Shown here: piece after piece, positions 26,183 to 34,647 of the stretch
Layout of the letters: every line of letters starts with the position of its first letter
How positions within the stretch are numbered: the stretch's first letter is position 1
Assembly: GCA_045591035.1 (NCBI GenBank)
Contig: JAZNSG010000027.1
Coordinates: 23,249 to 87,248 of the forward strand
DNA from: SIG440 sp045591035
GTDB lineage: Bacteria > Bacillota > Clostridia > Monoglobales > Monoglobaceae
DNA: 64,000 nucleotides
Direction: 5' to 3'
The notes under the pieces: model-generated
Told to the model about the DNA's origin: nothing
The model's input: only the letters and a program-made list of their open reading frames with translations
Database searches by the model: none
Made by a program: the position numbers and the translations under genes

Positions 26183-26614
26183 TTATTTTGTATATACAAG
26201 CTCATAGTGCTCACCGTCGTTGAACACCGCTCCGTCAACGCCTGTCATCATGCCTTCACCATTTTTGTTGAAACCCCAGTAGCATTGATTTTTATCATAA
26301 TCTGCCGTTATACCATTGACTTTTTTTACATAAAGTCCATATGCACCATTTTCGCCCTCAATCAGATTATGCTCAATCAAAGCCTCGCCAAGAGTTTCTT
26401 TATCGGAATGTATAGTGAATGTGACGGATTTATCCTCAGCCATAACTTCTACTAAAACAGTCTTTTCTCCATCGCCAAGTTCGATATCTTCCGTATAAAC
26501 CGCCTCTGACCACACATCTGACTCAGGTAATGTCTTGCTGCAAGCAGAAAAACCCAAGCACAAAATAATAACTAAAATACAACATATTAAAGGTGTTACT
26601 CTTTCTTTTTTCAT
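26183..26614 (-). CDS. DUF4430 lipoprotein
   Basis: 143 residues. Signal peptide with lipobox FSAC, then a domain with VTFTIHSDKETLGEALIEHNLI and a conserved end (YWGFNKNGEGMMTGVDGAVFNDGEHYELVY), typical of DUF4430, which is related to transcobalamin C-terminal domains. Such lipoproteins usually accompany vitamin or cofactor (ECF) transporters. None is next to it here, so its partner, if any, is elsewhere. Monocistronic between the APC permease and the acetyltransferase. Confidence 0.85.
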   Translation of the reverse strand: MKKERVTPLICCILVIILCLGFSACSKTLPESDVWSEAVYTEDIELGDGEKTVLVEVMAEDKSVTFTIHSDKETLGEALIEHNLIEGENGAYGLYVKKVNGITADYDKNQCYWGFNKNGEGMMTGVDGAVFNDGEHYELVYTK

Positions 26615-26740
26615 AATTCCTCCTTAGAATTCTACACATATTATGTGCGTATGTAATAAATGATTTGGTGCCAATGTTTTTTAGTAATTGCGAGACATAA
26701 AGTCCAAATGCTAAACTGTCTGAAACCTACAATCTTGATT

Positions 26741-27535
26741 TTACAGATAGAGCTTTTTGTCTATCGGCATATCATTATCAAGCAGCTCACCAAAAGAGTT
26801 GTTTTTATATATTCTTTCAATCACAGAATACATTTTTCTTGCACTACACATTTGCACTTTGGCCTCCCCTATATACCCATCCTCAATACAGCCATAATAT
26901 CGAAATGGCTCTTCAAACTTCGGAAAATATACCGAAGCATCAGGAATTTCTTCATCAAACCAGTATAAAAACCGCTTTTCTTCCGTTCCGTCTTTGTGAA
27001 TAATCTTTTTTTCTACCATATAATCCGTCAAACGACAGGGTGTTCCAAGAGACTCCTCAACATAGTGCAAATATGTGTTTTTATCATGTCCTACACCAAT
27101 TAAAAGAACATACCCATCCGCAGCAAAAAGTTTGCCATAACACCCTAAGGGATTTGCAGGGGTGTCTGTAACTGCCTCAAAATTTATAAAATGCTCCACC
27201 TTTTCTTTATCTCCAAATACCGCCATAGAATGTGTGGGGTGCAGAGTTCGTGTAGCATCGGGATGCGCTGCCGCAAGTCTTGGCAAGACGCCAAGGCAGC
27301 TATATGCTGTCCTTCGGTCATACACATCACTTTCCCATGTATGTGTTGGTACGCACAAAAGTCCCCCATCTTGCGTAAAAAAATCAATCAACACAGATAA
27401 AAGAGTTTCGCCGCCGCCTTCTATTTCCCCCACAGATTTCAGCGAGGTATGCACAGTAACGATTTTACCCTTAATATGTTGAAATTTCTCAAGTTGTGTT
27501 ATCAGTTGGCTTTTTGTTAATAAAATCTTTCCCAT
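26741..27535 (-). CDS. AAC(3)-family N-acetyltransferase
   Basis: 264 residues. Family signatures are VTVHTSLKSVGEIEGGGETLL, PTHTWES, HPTHSMAVFG with the presumed catalytic His, and GVGHDKNTYLHYVEE. The family acetylates amino groups with acetyl-CoA and includes aminoglycoside 3-N-acetyltransferases, but many chromosomal members of this YokD-like group have no proven resistance role. Ribosome site GAGG is rather distant from the ATG. Preceded by a boundary repeat at 27606. Confidence 0.85.
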   Translation of the reverse strand: MGKILLTKSQLITQLEKFQHIKGKIVTVHTSLKSVGEIEGGGETLLSVLIDFFTQDGGLLCVPTHTWESDVYDRRTAYSCLGVLPRLAAAHPDATRTLHPTHSMAVFGDKEKVEHFINFEAVTDTPANPLGCYGKLFAADGYVLLIGVGHDKNTYLHYVEESLGTPCRLTDYMVEKKIIHKDGTEEKRFLYWFDEEIPDASVYFPKFEEPFRYYGCIEDGYIGEAKVQMCSARKMYSVIERIYKNNSFGELLDNDMPIDKKLYL

Positions 27536-27605
27536 ATATTAAACTTTCCTCTAATTCTGATACTAAAAACAGTTAAAAGCAAATCTGTATATCATAATTT
27601 TGCGT

Positions 27606-27632
27606 TATGATTTTGTCAAGTTAGGGACAAAA
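27606..27632 (+). repeat. 27-bp boundary repeat, copy C
   Basis: Contains TTTTGTC and GACAAAA as an inverted pair around AAGTTAGG. All 27 bases are identical to copy E at 34793-34819. The two copies enclose a small membrane protein gene, a palindromic element and the whole iol/uxaB/iclR block. Confidence 0.8.
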
Positions 27633-27639
27633 TATAATA

Positions 27640-27789
27640 TTACTTCTTTTGCTCATTAAAGCAAATGATAAATGCTCCCATAACAGAAATAGAAGCAACA
27701 ACACCAACTTCTTCCGCCCCTGTAAACACACTCATTGTCAACAATCCAACAACCAACGTGATAAAGGCTGCTAAAATTCCTTTACCCAT
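27640..27789 (-). CDS. 49-residue hydrophobic small protein
   Basis: Translated by hand. It begins MGKGILAAFITLVVGLLTMS and ends CFNEQKK, with two short hydrophobic helices joined by a TGAEEVG turn. A GGAG ribosome site lies nine bases before the ATG. It sits just inside boundary repeat C and beside a palindromic element. Function unknown; it could be a small membrane protein or a toxin-like peptide, but nothing proves either. Confidence 0.6.
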   Translation of the reverse strand: MGKGILAAFITLVVGLLTMSVFTGAEEVGVVASISVMGAFIICFNEQKK

Positions 27790-27818
27790 ATAAGTTCACT
27801 CCTTTTCACAAATTTTCT

Positions 27819-27950
27819 AAAGGCTTCTCCTTGAGGAGAGGCTCCGCCGCAGGCGGTGGTGAGGTGTAGATTGCGAAAGCAATCGTTATTCATTTCCACC
27901 TCATCCGAGTTGCTTCGCAACCCACCTTCCCCTCAAGGGGAAGGCTTTTT
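27819..27950. repeat. palindromic MITE-like element
   Basis: About 130 bases with imperfect terminal inverted repeats (AAAGGCTTCTCCTTGAGGAG and the inverse of CCTTCCCCTCAAGGGGAAGG) and three internal perfect hairpins: CCGCC-GCA-GGCGG (27844), ATTGC-GAAA-GCAAT (27870) and GTTGC-TTC-GCAAC (27909). No gene inside. It looks like one of the dispersed palindromic repeats seen in many gut Clostridia. Confidence 0.7.
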
Positions 27951-27998
27951 TGTCCCTTGTATATCAAACTTTATAAAGACTGTATAATCTAGATGCCA
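27947..27998 (-). repeat. about 50-bp boundary repeat, copy D
   Basis: Nearly identical to copy F at 36372-36423; both read TTTTTGTCCCTTGTATATC and then AAAGACTGTATA. Read in reverse it resembles copy E (ACAGTCTTTATA then GGGACAAAAAA). Confidence 0.7.
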
Positions 27999-28035
27999 AG
28001 ATTATTTGGCAATGGTTCATATCAAGTTAAGTACA

Positions 28036-28455
28036 TCAACAACCAAATAACATAGGAATTTCAATGCACTTTCCATCAGAAAGCATACCTTTAATCATCT
28101 TTTCAATTTTTCTTCCTTTATCAGGTTTTTTAACTGTACCTAAAATAAGTTTTACCGTTCTGTCACTATATCTCATCCGCATTTCCCATCGCGAACCATC
28201 ACACACCATAACAGTATAATCTTTCTCCCACTCATTATTCAAATCCATCATGCTTATAAAATCAAAAAAATCATTAACACTGTCGCTGCAAACAAAACAT
28301 TCTTTCTTACTGAGTAATTCACCTAAACCATTAAATTTTTCTAATTTAATCAATTTCTTACGTAAATATACTGTTATTCTTTCGTGCACTTTATCCAACG
28401 AACTACAAAGTCCACAATTGTGCCAATCAATAGAAAAAGATGTTATTTGTTTCAT
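28036..28455 (-). CDS. hypothetical protein
   Basis: 139 residues, soluble and charged, of no family I recognise. It has several cysteines (IDWHNCGLCSS, ECFVCSD) and ends IEIPMLFGC. I use the ATG at 28455 because AAAGGAA lies eight bases upstream. A promoter (28542-28571) precedes it, and a 46-bp palindromic repeat remnant forms its 5' leader. It follows the terminator of the uxaB operon and is probably monocistronic. Confidence 0.6.
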   Translation of the reverse strand: MKQITSFSIDWHNCGLCSSLDKVHERITVYLRKKLIKLEKFNGLGELLSKKECFVCSDSVNDFFDFISMMDLNNEWEKDYTVMVCDGSRWEMRMRYSDRTVKLILGTVKKPDKGRKIEKMIKGMLSDGKCIEIPMLFGC

Positions 28456-28473
28456 TATTTTTCCTTTCAAATT

Positions 28474-28519
28474 CTCCCTTGCCTAAAGGGGGATGTCAGT
28501 GTAGCAGGCTGGGGGATTT
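28474..28519. repeat. solo copy of the DUF559-element end repeat
   Basis: CCCTTGCCTAAAGGGGG and GGCTGGGGGATT flank a variable middle. It aligns over about 43 bases, with about seven mismatches, to the left end of the DUF559 element at 36451-36495. Confidence 0.65.
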
Positions 28520-28541
28520 TTCTCCTAACTTTTGTACATCC

Positions 28542-28571
28542 TTTATACCATATATAAGCAAAAAAGTCAAA
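28542..28571 (-). promoter_or_regulatory. promoter of the hypothetical gene at 28036
   Basis: Minus strand TTGACT, 18-base spacer, TATAAA. Confidence 0.55.
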
Positions 28572-28596
28572 TTTCTTAATTGCTATAAACAGCAAA

Positions 28597-28622
28597 AAAC
28601 GGCAGGACATCCTGCCGTTTTC
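28597..28622 (-). terminator. terminator of the iol/uxaB operon
   Basis: Perfect 12-bp stem AAAACGGCAGGA / TCCTGCCGTTTT with a two-base loop, 19 bases after the uxaB-like stop. Confidence 0.9.
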
Positions 28623-28640
28623 TCTTTTACAAGCAATATT

Positions 28641-30143
28641 TTAAATGTATGCTTTGATCACTGATTTTATTCCATTCGCCTCAATTTTCGCAAGTAGCTG
28701 TTTACAAGTCTCTACAAAGGTAGGCACTGTCCTCAAATCAACACCCCACCAATCCTTGCGGGCGCAAACTGCTTCTGCCAATTCAGCTAAGGAATCCTCT
28801 TTATGCTCATAATAAAATTCCAAAATTGTTCTGTCGTCACGGATAACATAAACTTCGCCGTCTCGATAATTGACAAGCCCCTCCGCTGTCAACTCCATCC
28901 CATGATAAAACACAAGATAGGCACAAAATCCTAACATCAACCCTTCCGGCACGACACCGAAACGTTCTTGATAATCAAGAACAGAAGGAAGAACTCTTGC
29001 TCTCCATTTAGCTGTTGTGTTCAGAGAAATCGCCAAAAGCTGATGATCGATAAACGGATTGGTCAACCGTTCAAAAATGACTCTTGCATATTCTTTTAGG
29101 TCTGCCTCTGTAAAGGGAAATTTCTCAGAATAAGGCAAGGTCGGAATAATTTCTTCATAAGCTACCTTTTGAGCAAAATCCATCATTGTGCTATCTTCCA
29201 AGGCGAAACGTGCAATATCGTATCCTGCCAGGTATTCTGCCAAAGAGATTGTGGATTGAACACCATTTAAGATTCTGACTTTTTCCTGTTTAAAGGGACG
29301 GCAATCAGGACAAACAATAACAGGAAGCCCTGCTTTCTTAAAGGGAAGCTCCTCTTCCAGCCATTCCGGACCTTCAATGTACCAAACTGCAAACACTTCC
29401 CCCGTATCCAGATTTGCGTCTGTATAGCCATTTTCTTTGTTAAGCGTTTCAACCTCGGCAAATGGATACCCTGTAACAATCCTGTCTACCATGGTTGAGC
29501 AAAACAAATTCTTTTCGTTAACCCACAGCTTAAATTCCGCAGGCAACTCCCACTGATCAATGTAGCAATTCACACAGCGTTTTAGTTCATCACCATTATG
29601 GTCAATCAACTCACAAGACAGAAACACAACACCCGGAGCCTCACTCTTCCCTAACGCCTGATAACGTTCATAGAGAACTTGTGTCACCTTGCCCGGAAAG
29701 CTTTCAGCTGGCTTATCAGAAAACAAACACGAATCATCGTAGACAATACCTGCCTCTGTTGTATTGCTGACAACAAACCGAATTCCCGGGTCTTTGGCAT
29801 ATTCCACCAGTTCGTCATATTCCTCGTAGGGATTTATAACTCGTTTAATACTGCTGACAATTCTTTTTTCCACCACTTCCTGCCCGTTTTGCAGGCCACG
29901 AAGATATACGGTATATAAACCGTCCTGATCGTTGATTTCCTTTTTACGACCAGTGGCAATAGGCTGAACAACCGCAATTTTCCCGTTAAATCCGGATCTT
30001 TCGTTAGCAATATCAAAAAAATAGTCTACAAACGCACGCAAAAAATTGCCCTCACCAAACTGCAGCACTTTGACAGGTGCATCTTCTTGCAGAAATCCTT
30101 GATATCCTTTTTCTTTTAAAAGTTCATATGATAATTTTTCCAT
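28641..30143 (-). CDS. tagaturonate reductase-like (UxaB) polyol dehydrogenase
   Basis: 500 residues, long-chain mannitol dehydrogenase family, closest in layout to altronate/tagaturonate oxidoreductases (NAD-dependent C2 reduction of a hexuronate). N-terminal VLQFGEGNFLRAF is the nucleotide-binding signature; DRIVTGYPF and KVRILNGVQS follow. The family's catalytic block is normally K-x4-N-x2-H; here lysine and asparagine are kept but the histidine position is Gln (NGVQ), so activity or substrate may differ. Last gene of the iolA-iolC-aldolase operon, followed by a strong terminator. Confidence 0.8.
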   Translation of the reverse strand: MEKLSYELLKEKGYQGFLQEDAPVKVLQFGEGNFLRAFVDYFFDIANERSGFNGKIAVVQPIATGRKKEINDQDGLYTVYLRGLQNGQEVVEKRIVSSIKRVINPYEEYDELVEYAKDPGIRFVVSNTTEAGIVYDDSCLFSDKPAESFPGKVTQVLYERYQALGKSEAPGVVFLSCELIDHNGDELKRCVNCYIDQWELPAEFKLWVNEKNLFCSTMVDRIVTGYPFAEVETLNKENGYTDANLDTGEVFAVWYIEGPEWLEEELPFKKAGLPVIVCPDCRPFKQEKVRILNGVQSTISLAEYLAGYDIARFALEDSTMMDFAQKVAYEEIIPTLPYSEKFPFTEADLKEYARVIFERLTNPFIDHQLLAISLNTTAKWRARVLPSVLDYQERFGVVPEGLMLGFCAYLVFYHGMELTAEGLVNYRDGEVYVIRDDRTILEFYYEHKEDSLAELAEAVCARKDWWGVDLRTVPTFVETCKQLLAKIEANGIKSVIKAYI

Positions 30144-30168
30144 ATCAAAAGCCTTCTTTCCTTTCGCA

Positions 30169-30987
30169 TTAAGACTTTGTCAGTATCATTTTTTCTTTTG
30201 CTTTTTCACAAACTGCCTGCATCGAAGCAGGGAAAAACTTTAATCTGTCAAAGTCTTTCGGCATTTCATTAATCGTTTTACGCAAGGTATTCCCAAAAAC
30301 CATACGTAAGGATGTACCAAAATTAATTTTATTAGCACCAACACGGCTCATTTTCGTTACATCCTCGTCTTTCGCACCGGATGAACCATGAATTACCAGC
30401 GGAACCGAAACTTTTTCCTTGATTTGCTTCAGTAAATCAAAATCAATATTTGCCTCCTGCGTTCTCATGCGGTGAACAGTTCCAATTGCAACCGCCAAGG
30501 CATCCACGCCTGTTTCTCCGGCAAACTTCACCGCCTGCTCCGGATCTGTATATTCTGCTTTAGCTTGAATTTCCCCTCCAAAGTAAGCAACCGAGCCGAT
30601 TTCCGCTTCCACAGAAACACCTGCCGCATGCGCCATTTCCACCACTTTTCGTGTGTTTAATGTGTTTTCTTCAATCGAAAGTTGAGAGCCATCATACATA
30701 ACGGATGTATAACCTGCATTAATGGCTCTTTCGATATCATCAAACGAGCGACTGTGGTCCAAATGAACGCAAACCGGAACAGCGGATTTTTCTGCCATAG
30801 ACACTAACATGTTTCCAATAATTTCGATGGGGATAAAGTCAACAGCATCTTTATTAGTCATCAAAATCACAGGTTGCTTCAGTTCTTCCGCTCCTCGAAC
30901 CACCGAAATTGCATCTTCATATCCATACACATTAAATGCCGCAACCGTTCTTTGTTCTTTTAATATTTCCTGCAAAGTTACTAGCAT
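30169..30987 (-). CDS. class II ketose-bisphosphate aldolase (IolJ-like)
   Basis: 272 residues, zinc-dependent fructose-bisphosphate aldolase fold. Zinc and catalytic signatures: CVHLDHSRSFDDIERAI, GYTSVMYDGSQL, VEAEIGSVA, AIGTVHRM and PLVIHGSSGAKDEDV. Next to iolC, the likely substrate is 2-deoxy-5-keto-gluconate 6-phosphate, split to dihydroxyacetone phosphate and malonate semialdehyde. A tagatose- or fructose-bisphosphate role cannot be excluded. The ATG at 30987 has GAGGGG upstream; a longer frame overlapping iolC is rejected. Confidence 0.85.
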   Translation of the reverse strand: MLVTLQEILKEQRTVAAFNVYGYEDAISVVRGAEELKQPVILMTNKDAVDFIPIEIIGNMLVSMAEKSAVPVCVHLDHSRSFDDIERAINAGYTSVMYDGSQLSIEENTLNTRKVVEMAHAAGVSVEAEIGSVAYFGGEIQAKAEYTDPEQAVKFAGETGVDALAVAIGTVHRMRTQEANIDFDLLKQIKEKVSVPLVIHGSSGAKDEDVTKMSRVGANKINFGTSLRMVFGNTLRKTINEMPKDFDRLKFFPASMQAVCEKAKEKMILTKS

Positions 30988-31000
30988 AAAATCCCCTCTC

Positions 31001-32014
31001 TTACAGTTCGAAAATAACCTGCTCACCTGCTGCATGTCGTTTCTCAATAAAATTCAAAAGCTCCGTTTCATCAGCAAGTGCCGCTGAACAGTTTTCTGCA
31101 GCAACCGCAATGGATGCACTGGCCGTTCCTCGCTCGGCACATTCCGGAATGGATTTCCCCTTTAACAGAGCCGAAACAAACGCACTGGAATAGGCATCGC
31201 CGCCGCCCGTTGCTTTCAAAAGATTTACTTTAAAGGGCAGGACTTTATAGGATGTGCCGTCTGCACAGAAAACATAGGACCCTTCTCCGCCGTGTTTAAT
31301 AATCAACACTTTTGCACCTTGGCTAAACCATCTCTCAGCCGTTTCCAAGTCTGTGCTTTTGTCTGCAACAATCGCGTCTGTTAAATCAAATTCTTCTCTT
31401 GATCCCATAATCAAATCTGCTTCACGTGCCGCCATTGTGTAATAGACTGAAATTTCATCCTTGTTTTTCCAAACTTGCGGTCTGTAATCAATATCAAAAA
31501 TAATTTTTGTGTTATTTTTCTTTGCCAGCAAAATAGTTTTCAAAGCCGCCTCACGAGAGGGAGACGCAGAAAGTGCTGTGCCTGAAACAATGATACACTT
31601 AGCCGATGCAATATAGTCTTCATCCACGTCCGTCGTTGAAAGTTGTAAATCTGCCACATTTTCATCACGGTACATCATCAAATTTGTCTTGCCGTCAGGT
31701 AGAATTTCAGTAAAAGCAAGACCCAGCATAACACCCTTTTGACTACGGGTAACTCTTGATGTATCAATACCGTATTCATTTAAAAAATGCAATACATAAT
31801 CGCCTAAACTATCATCAGAAACACAACTAATAAATCCAACCTTGCAACCCATTTTCGCAAGACCAACACCTGTGTTTGCTGCAGAACCGCCCACGATTTT
31901 AGTGAACTCTGTCCCTTCAATAAAAGACTTGCTAAAATCAATTGGGTTAATATCAAGAGCAATTCTGCCGACCATAACCACATCTAAAGGTCTTTTGTAA
32001 TCAAAAGCAATCAT
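31001..32014 (-). CDS. iolC: 5-dehydro-2-deoxygluconokinase (PfkB family)
   Basis: 337 residues. Phosphorylates 2-deoxy-5-keto-gluconate in myo-inositol breakdown. N-terminal DVVMVGRIALDINP and VGGSAANTGVGLAKMG are ribokinase signatures; the C-terminal catalytic block is KATGGGDAYSSAF with the base Asp. The pattern matches IolC better than KdgK or fructokinase. Ribosome site GGAG is well placed. Operon order is iolA, iolC, aldolase, UxaB-like. Confidence 0.87.
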   Translation of the reverse strand: MIAFDYKRPLDVVMVGRIALDINPIDFSKSFIEGTEFTKIVGGSAANTGVGLAKMGCKVGFISCVSDDSLGDYVLHFLNEYGIDTSRVTRSQKGVMLGLAFTEILPDGKTNLMMYRDENVADLQLSTTDVDEDYIASAKCIIVSGTALSASPSREAALKTILLAKKNNTKIIFDIDYRPQVWKNKDEISVYYTMAAREADLIMGSREEFDLTDAIVADKSTDLETAERWFSQGAKVLIIKHGGEGSYVFCADGTSYKVLPFKVNLLKATGGGDAYSSAFVSALLKGKSIPECAERGTASASIAVAAENCSAALADETELLNFIEKRHAAGEQVIFEL

Positions 32015-32050
32015 AATTAATCTCCAATCTAAAAGATTTTTCTTTCTCTA

Positions 32051-33562
32051 TCAGTCTCTCTCAACGGTACCTTCCCAAGTATCCATATCCTTATTCTTGG
32101 AAGCCTCATCATACCAATGCTTGGTTACGGTTTTAGCTCTTGTGTAAAAACGAATTCCGTCTTCACCTAACACATGCAAGTCACCAAAGAAGGAATTCTT
32201 GTTGCCGGAGAATGGATAGTAAGCAGAAGGAACAGGAATACCAACATTAATACCAACCATTCCGCCGTCTGTCAGCATTTCAAATTTACGTGCATAGTAG
32301 CCGCTCTGGGTAAAAATAACCGAACCATTTGCGAAGGGGTTCGCATTCATAATGGCGATACCCTCGTCGAAATCCTTAATGCGTTTGATCACAGTAACAG
32401 GACCAAAAACTTCTCTGTCACCAATAGTCATACCACATTTTACTTTATCCAAAATAGTAGGACCAACAAAGAAACCATTTTCATACCCGGGGACCTTCAC
32501 ATTGCGACCATCTAACACAACCTCCGCACCTTCATCAATACCCTTTTGAATCCAGTCACAAACAAACTGTTTATGTTCTGCGGAAACAACAGGACCTAAC
32601 TTTGTTTCAGGATCATAAGCACATCCCACTTTCAAAGCCTGTGCTTTTTCTTTCAGCATCGCTACAAACTTATCAGCAATGCTTTCCTGCACAGCAATAA
32701 CAGGCAAAGCCATGCAGCGCATACCTGCACAGCCGTAGGTGGAGTTAATAATAGCATTGGTTGTGCTTTCCAAGTTACAATCTTCCAGAACAAGCGCATG
32801 GTTTTTTGCCTCGCAAAGCGCCTGCACGCGTTTGCCGTTCGCTGCCGCTGTGGAATAAATATGTTTGCCGATTTCCGTAGAACCAACAAAAGTAATTGCT
32901 TTTACTCGTTCGTCCGTTAACAGAATTTCTGCTTCCTTGCGGCTGCAAGTTACCAAGTTAACGACACCCTTGGGGAAGCCGCCTTCTTCATAGAACAGTT
33001 CCATAATTCGCATAGCGGTCAAAGGTGTATTTGATGCCGCTTTTAGTACAACAGTATTACCCGTTACAATCGCAAGAGGCACCATCCAACCCCAAGGAAT
33101 CATCGCAGGGAAATTAAAGGGGACAATTCCAGCCACAACACCTAAGGGCATTCTGTATGTAGTTGTATCAAAATCCGTAGTTACCTGCAAAGCACCTTTT
33201 CCCTGGATGGTCATTGGTGCAGCACAAGCCAATTCTGTGGGTTCAATTGCCTTTAACACATCACCTTTGGCTTCCACCAAATTTTTTCCTAACTCCTTAG
33301 CGCAAAGTTCCGCCAATTCATCTAAATGATCAACCAAAATATTACGCCATTTGAACATCATTTGTGTTCTTTTGCTGATGGATGTACGAGACCACTCGGG
33401 GAATGCTGCATGAGCTGCCGCAACAGCTTCCTCTACTTCCTCTGCAGTACAGCAAGGAACTTCCGCTATTACTTCACCCGTACTGGAATCTGTTACGGGC
33501 ATCCATTTATTTGTTTTAGAATCTTTCCATTCTCCATTGACACAATATTGCTTTCTAATCAT
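32051..33562 (-). CDS. iolA: methylmalonate/malonate-semialdehyde dehydrogenase (acylating)
   Basis: 503 residues, aldehyde dehydrogenase superfamily, CoA-acylating branch that makes acetyl-CoA or propionyl-CoA from malonate or methylmalonate semialdehyde. Signatures are FVGSTEIGKHIY, EAKNHALVLED (MMSDH type) and the nucleophile region NSTYGCAGMRCMALPV. The ATG at 33562 follows a perfect AGGAGG; a longer frame up to 33724 lacks support and would cross the promoter. First gene of the operon, driven by a fully consensus promoter and divergent from the IclR regulator. Confidence 0.92.
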   Translation of the reverse strand: MIRKQYCVNGEWKDSKTNKWMPVTDSSTGEVIAEVPCCTAEEVEEAVAAAHAAFPEWSRTSISKRTQMMFKWRNILVDHLDELAELCAKELGKNLVEAKGDVLKAIEPTELACAAPMTIQGKGALQVTTDFDTTTYRMPLGVVAGIVPFNFPAMIPWGWMVPLAIVTGNTVVLKAASNTPLTAMRIMELFYEEGGFPKGVVNLVTCSRKEAEILLTDERVKAITFVGSTEIGKHIYSTAAANGKRVQALCEAKNHALVLEDCNLESTTNAIINSTYGCAGMRCMALPVIAVQESIADKFVAMLKEKAQALKVGCAYDPETKLGPVVSAEHKQFVCDWIQKGIDEGAEVVLDGRNVKVPGYENGFFVGPTILDKVKCGMTIGDREVFGPVTVIKRIKDFDEGIAIMNANPFANGSVIFTQSGYYARKFEMLTDGGMVGINVGIPVPSAYYPFSGNKNSFFGDLHVLGEDGIRFYTRAKTVTKHWYDEASKNKDMDTWEGTVERD

Positions 33563-33602
33563 TGTTTTTCCTCCTATATAAAACTTATATTTTGTTATAC
33601 TT

Positions 33603-33631
33603 ATTATATCACCGCAATTTTCGATTGTCAA
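33603..33631 (-). promoter_or_regulatory. consensus promoter of iolA operon
   Basis: Minus strand TTGACA, 17-base spacer, TATAAT: a perfect sigma-A match, so repression is probably the main control. Confidence 0.88.
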
Positions 33632-33656
33632 TATTTTATTTTGTTTATCAAAATTA

Positions 33657-33675
33657 AATTTTATAATATAAAATT
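33657..33675. promoter_or_regulatory. A/T palindrome between divergent promoters
   Basis: AATTTTATAATATAAAATT is a near-perfect palindrome midway between the iolA and iclR promoters, a good place for an IclR-type site that controls both. Confidence 0.4.
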
Positions 33676-33687
33676 CTCTTTCTCTGC

Positions 33688-33716
33688 TTGACTCTTTTTG
33701 CCAAAAGTGATACAAT
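33688..33716 (+). promoter_or_regulatory. promoter of the IclR regulator
   Basis: TTGACT, 17-base spacer, TACAAT, about 50 bases before the start. Confidence 0.8.
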
Positions 33717-33762
33717 GAATGCAAACTATGACTAATTTAAACAATAGGAGTTGAAACGCCCT

Positions 33763-34548
33763 ATGGAAAACCCCAACAAAGAACGTCAGGTCAGTTTGTC
33801 TTCCGATAAACTCCTTGCCATTTTAGAATGCATCGCCGAAAATGGTGCCCCTATGCGTCTACAGGACATTGCCGAGCAAAGTTCCATCACGCAATCCTCT
33901 GTTTTGCGCTACCTGCGGACTTTGCAAAATGCAGGCTATGTATATCAGGATGAGTATACCCTGCGTTATGCACTCACTTGGAAGCTTTGTTCTCTAACAG
34001 AAAATCTTGATTCCTATTTAGGCTTACGAAACATTGCCTCTCCTTTCGTGAACCAATTGGCAAATTCTTTCAAAATGGGCGTTTGTCTTGTTGTAGGCAA
34101 GAAAAACCAGTCCCTTTACTTAGATTGCATTGACCACCCTCAGGCTCAATACACACCCCTCCAATATATCGGAAAACATGCCCCTTTGCATGCTACAGCC
34201 TCCGGTAAACTCCTGTTGTCCACATTCACGCCGCAACAACTGGATGGGTATATAAAAGAAACCGGATTAAAACAATATACCGATAAAACAATTATACAAA
34301 AAAAGGACTTGTCAAAAGAATTAGAAAACGTTGTTCTACAAGGCTATGCAATTGACGATGAAGAATGTGAACCTGGTCTCAAGTGTGTTTCATATCCCAT
34401 ATACTCATATACAGGGAAAATCTGTGCCGCCATCAGTATTTTCGGTAACGTGCACGAAATGCTGGATGAAAGTTTTATGAATCAATTACATTCTGCATTA
34501 AAGGAAACATCCAATTGTATTTCATTACGTCTCGGGTATAGCAAATAA
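33763..34548 (+). CDS. IclR-family transcriptional regulator
   Basis: 261 residues: N-terminal winged helix (MRLQDIAEQSSITQSSVLRYLRTLQNAGYV) and C-terminal effector domain (YIGKHAPLHATASGKLLLS, AIDDEECEPGLKCVSYPI). I use the ATG at 33763; the upstream in-frame TTG is flush against the GGAG site and so unlikely. Divergent from the iolA operon and almost certainly its local regulator. IclR proteins usually sense a pathway intermediate such as a sugar acid. Confidence 0.92.
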   Translation: MENPNKERQVSLSSDKLLAILECIAENGAPMRLQDIAEQSSITQSSVLRYLRTLQNAGYVYQDEYTLRYALTWKLCSLTENLDSYLGLRNIASPFVNQLANSFKMGVCLVVGKKNQSLYLDCIDHPQAQYTPLQYIGKHAPLHATASGKLLLSTFTPQQLDGYIKETGLKQYTDKTIIQKKDLSKELENVVLQGYAIDDEECEPGLKCVSYPIYSYTGKICAAISIFGNVHEMLDESFMNQLHSALKETSNCISLRLGYSK

Positions 34549-34607
34549 AATATAAAAAACGGTAAGCATCAGTGAACAGAACCGTTAAAAACGGACAATA
34601 GTCAAAA

Positions 34608-34647
34608 AAGACCTCTTGTTGTAGAATAAAATACAACAGGAGGTCTT
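34608..34647 (+). repeat. stem-loop hiding a GGAGG, possible mobile-element remnant
   Basis: AAGACCTCTTGTTGTA and TACAACAGGAGGTCTT pair over 16 bp with one G-T wobble and an 8-base loop. Downstream, 34648-34700 has a short frame reading like a protein start (PGKYEKIQELIPVI) that stops at once; nothing else is recognisable up to 34792. Design, wobble position and left flank match the hairpin at 46291-46342. Confidence 0.6.

Noticed and set aside
26741..27535. Calling the AAC(3)-family gene an antibiotic resistance determinant
   Set aside because: Fold and motifs fit the family, but chromosomal YokD-like members often have no such role; nothing here shows resistance.
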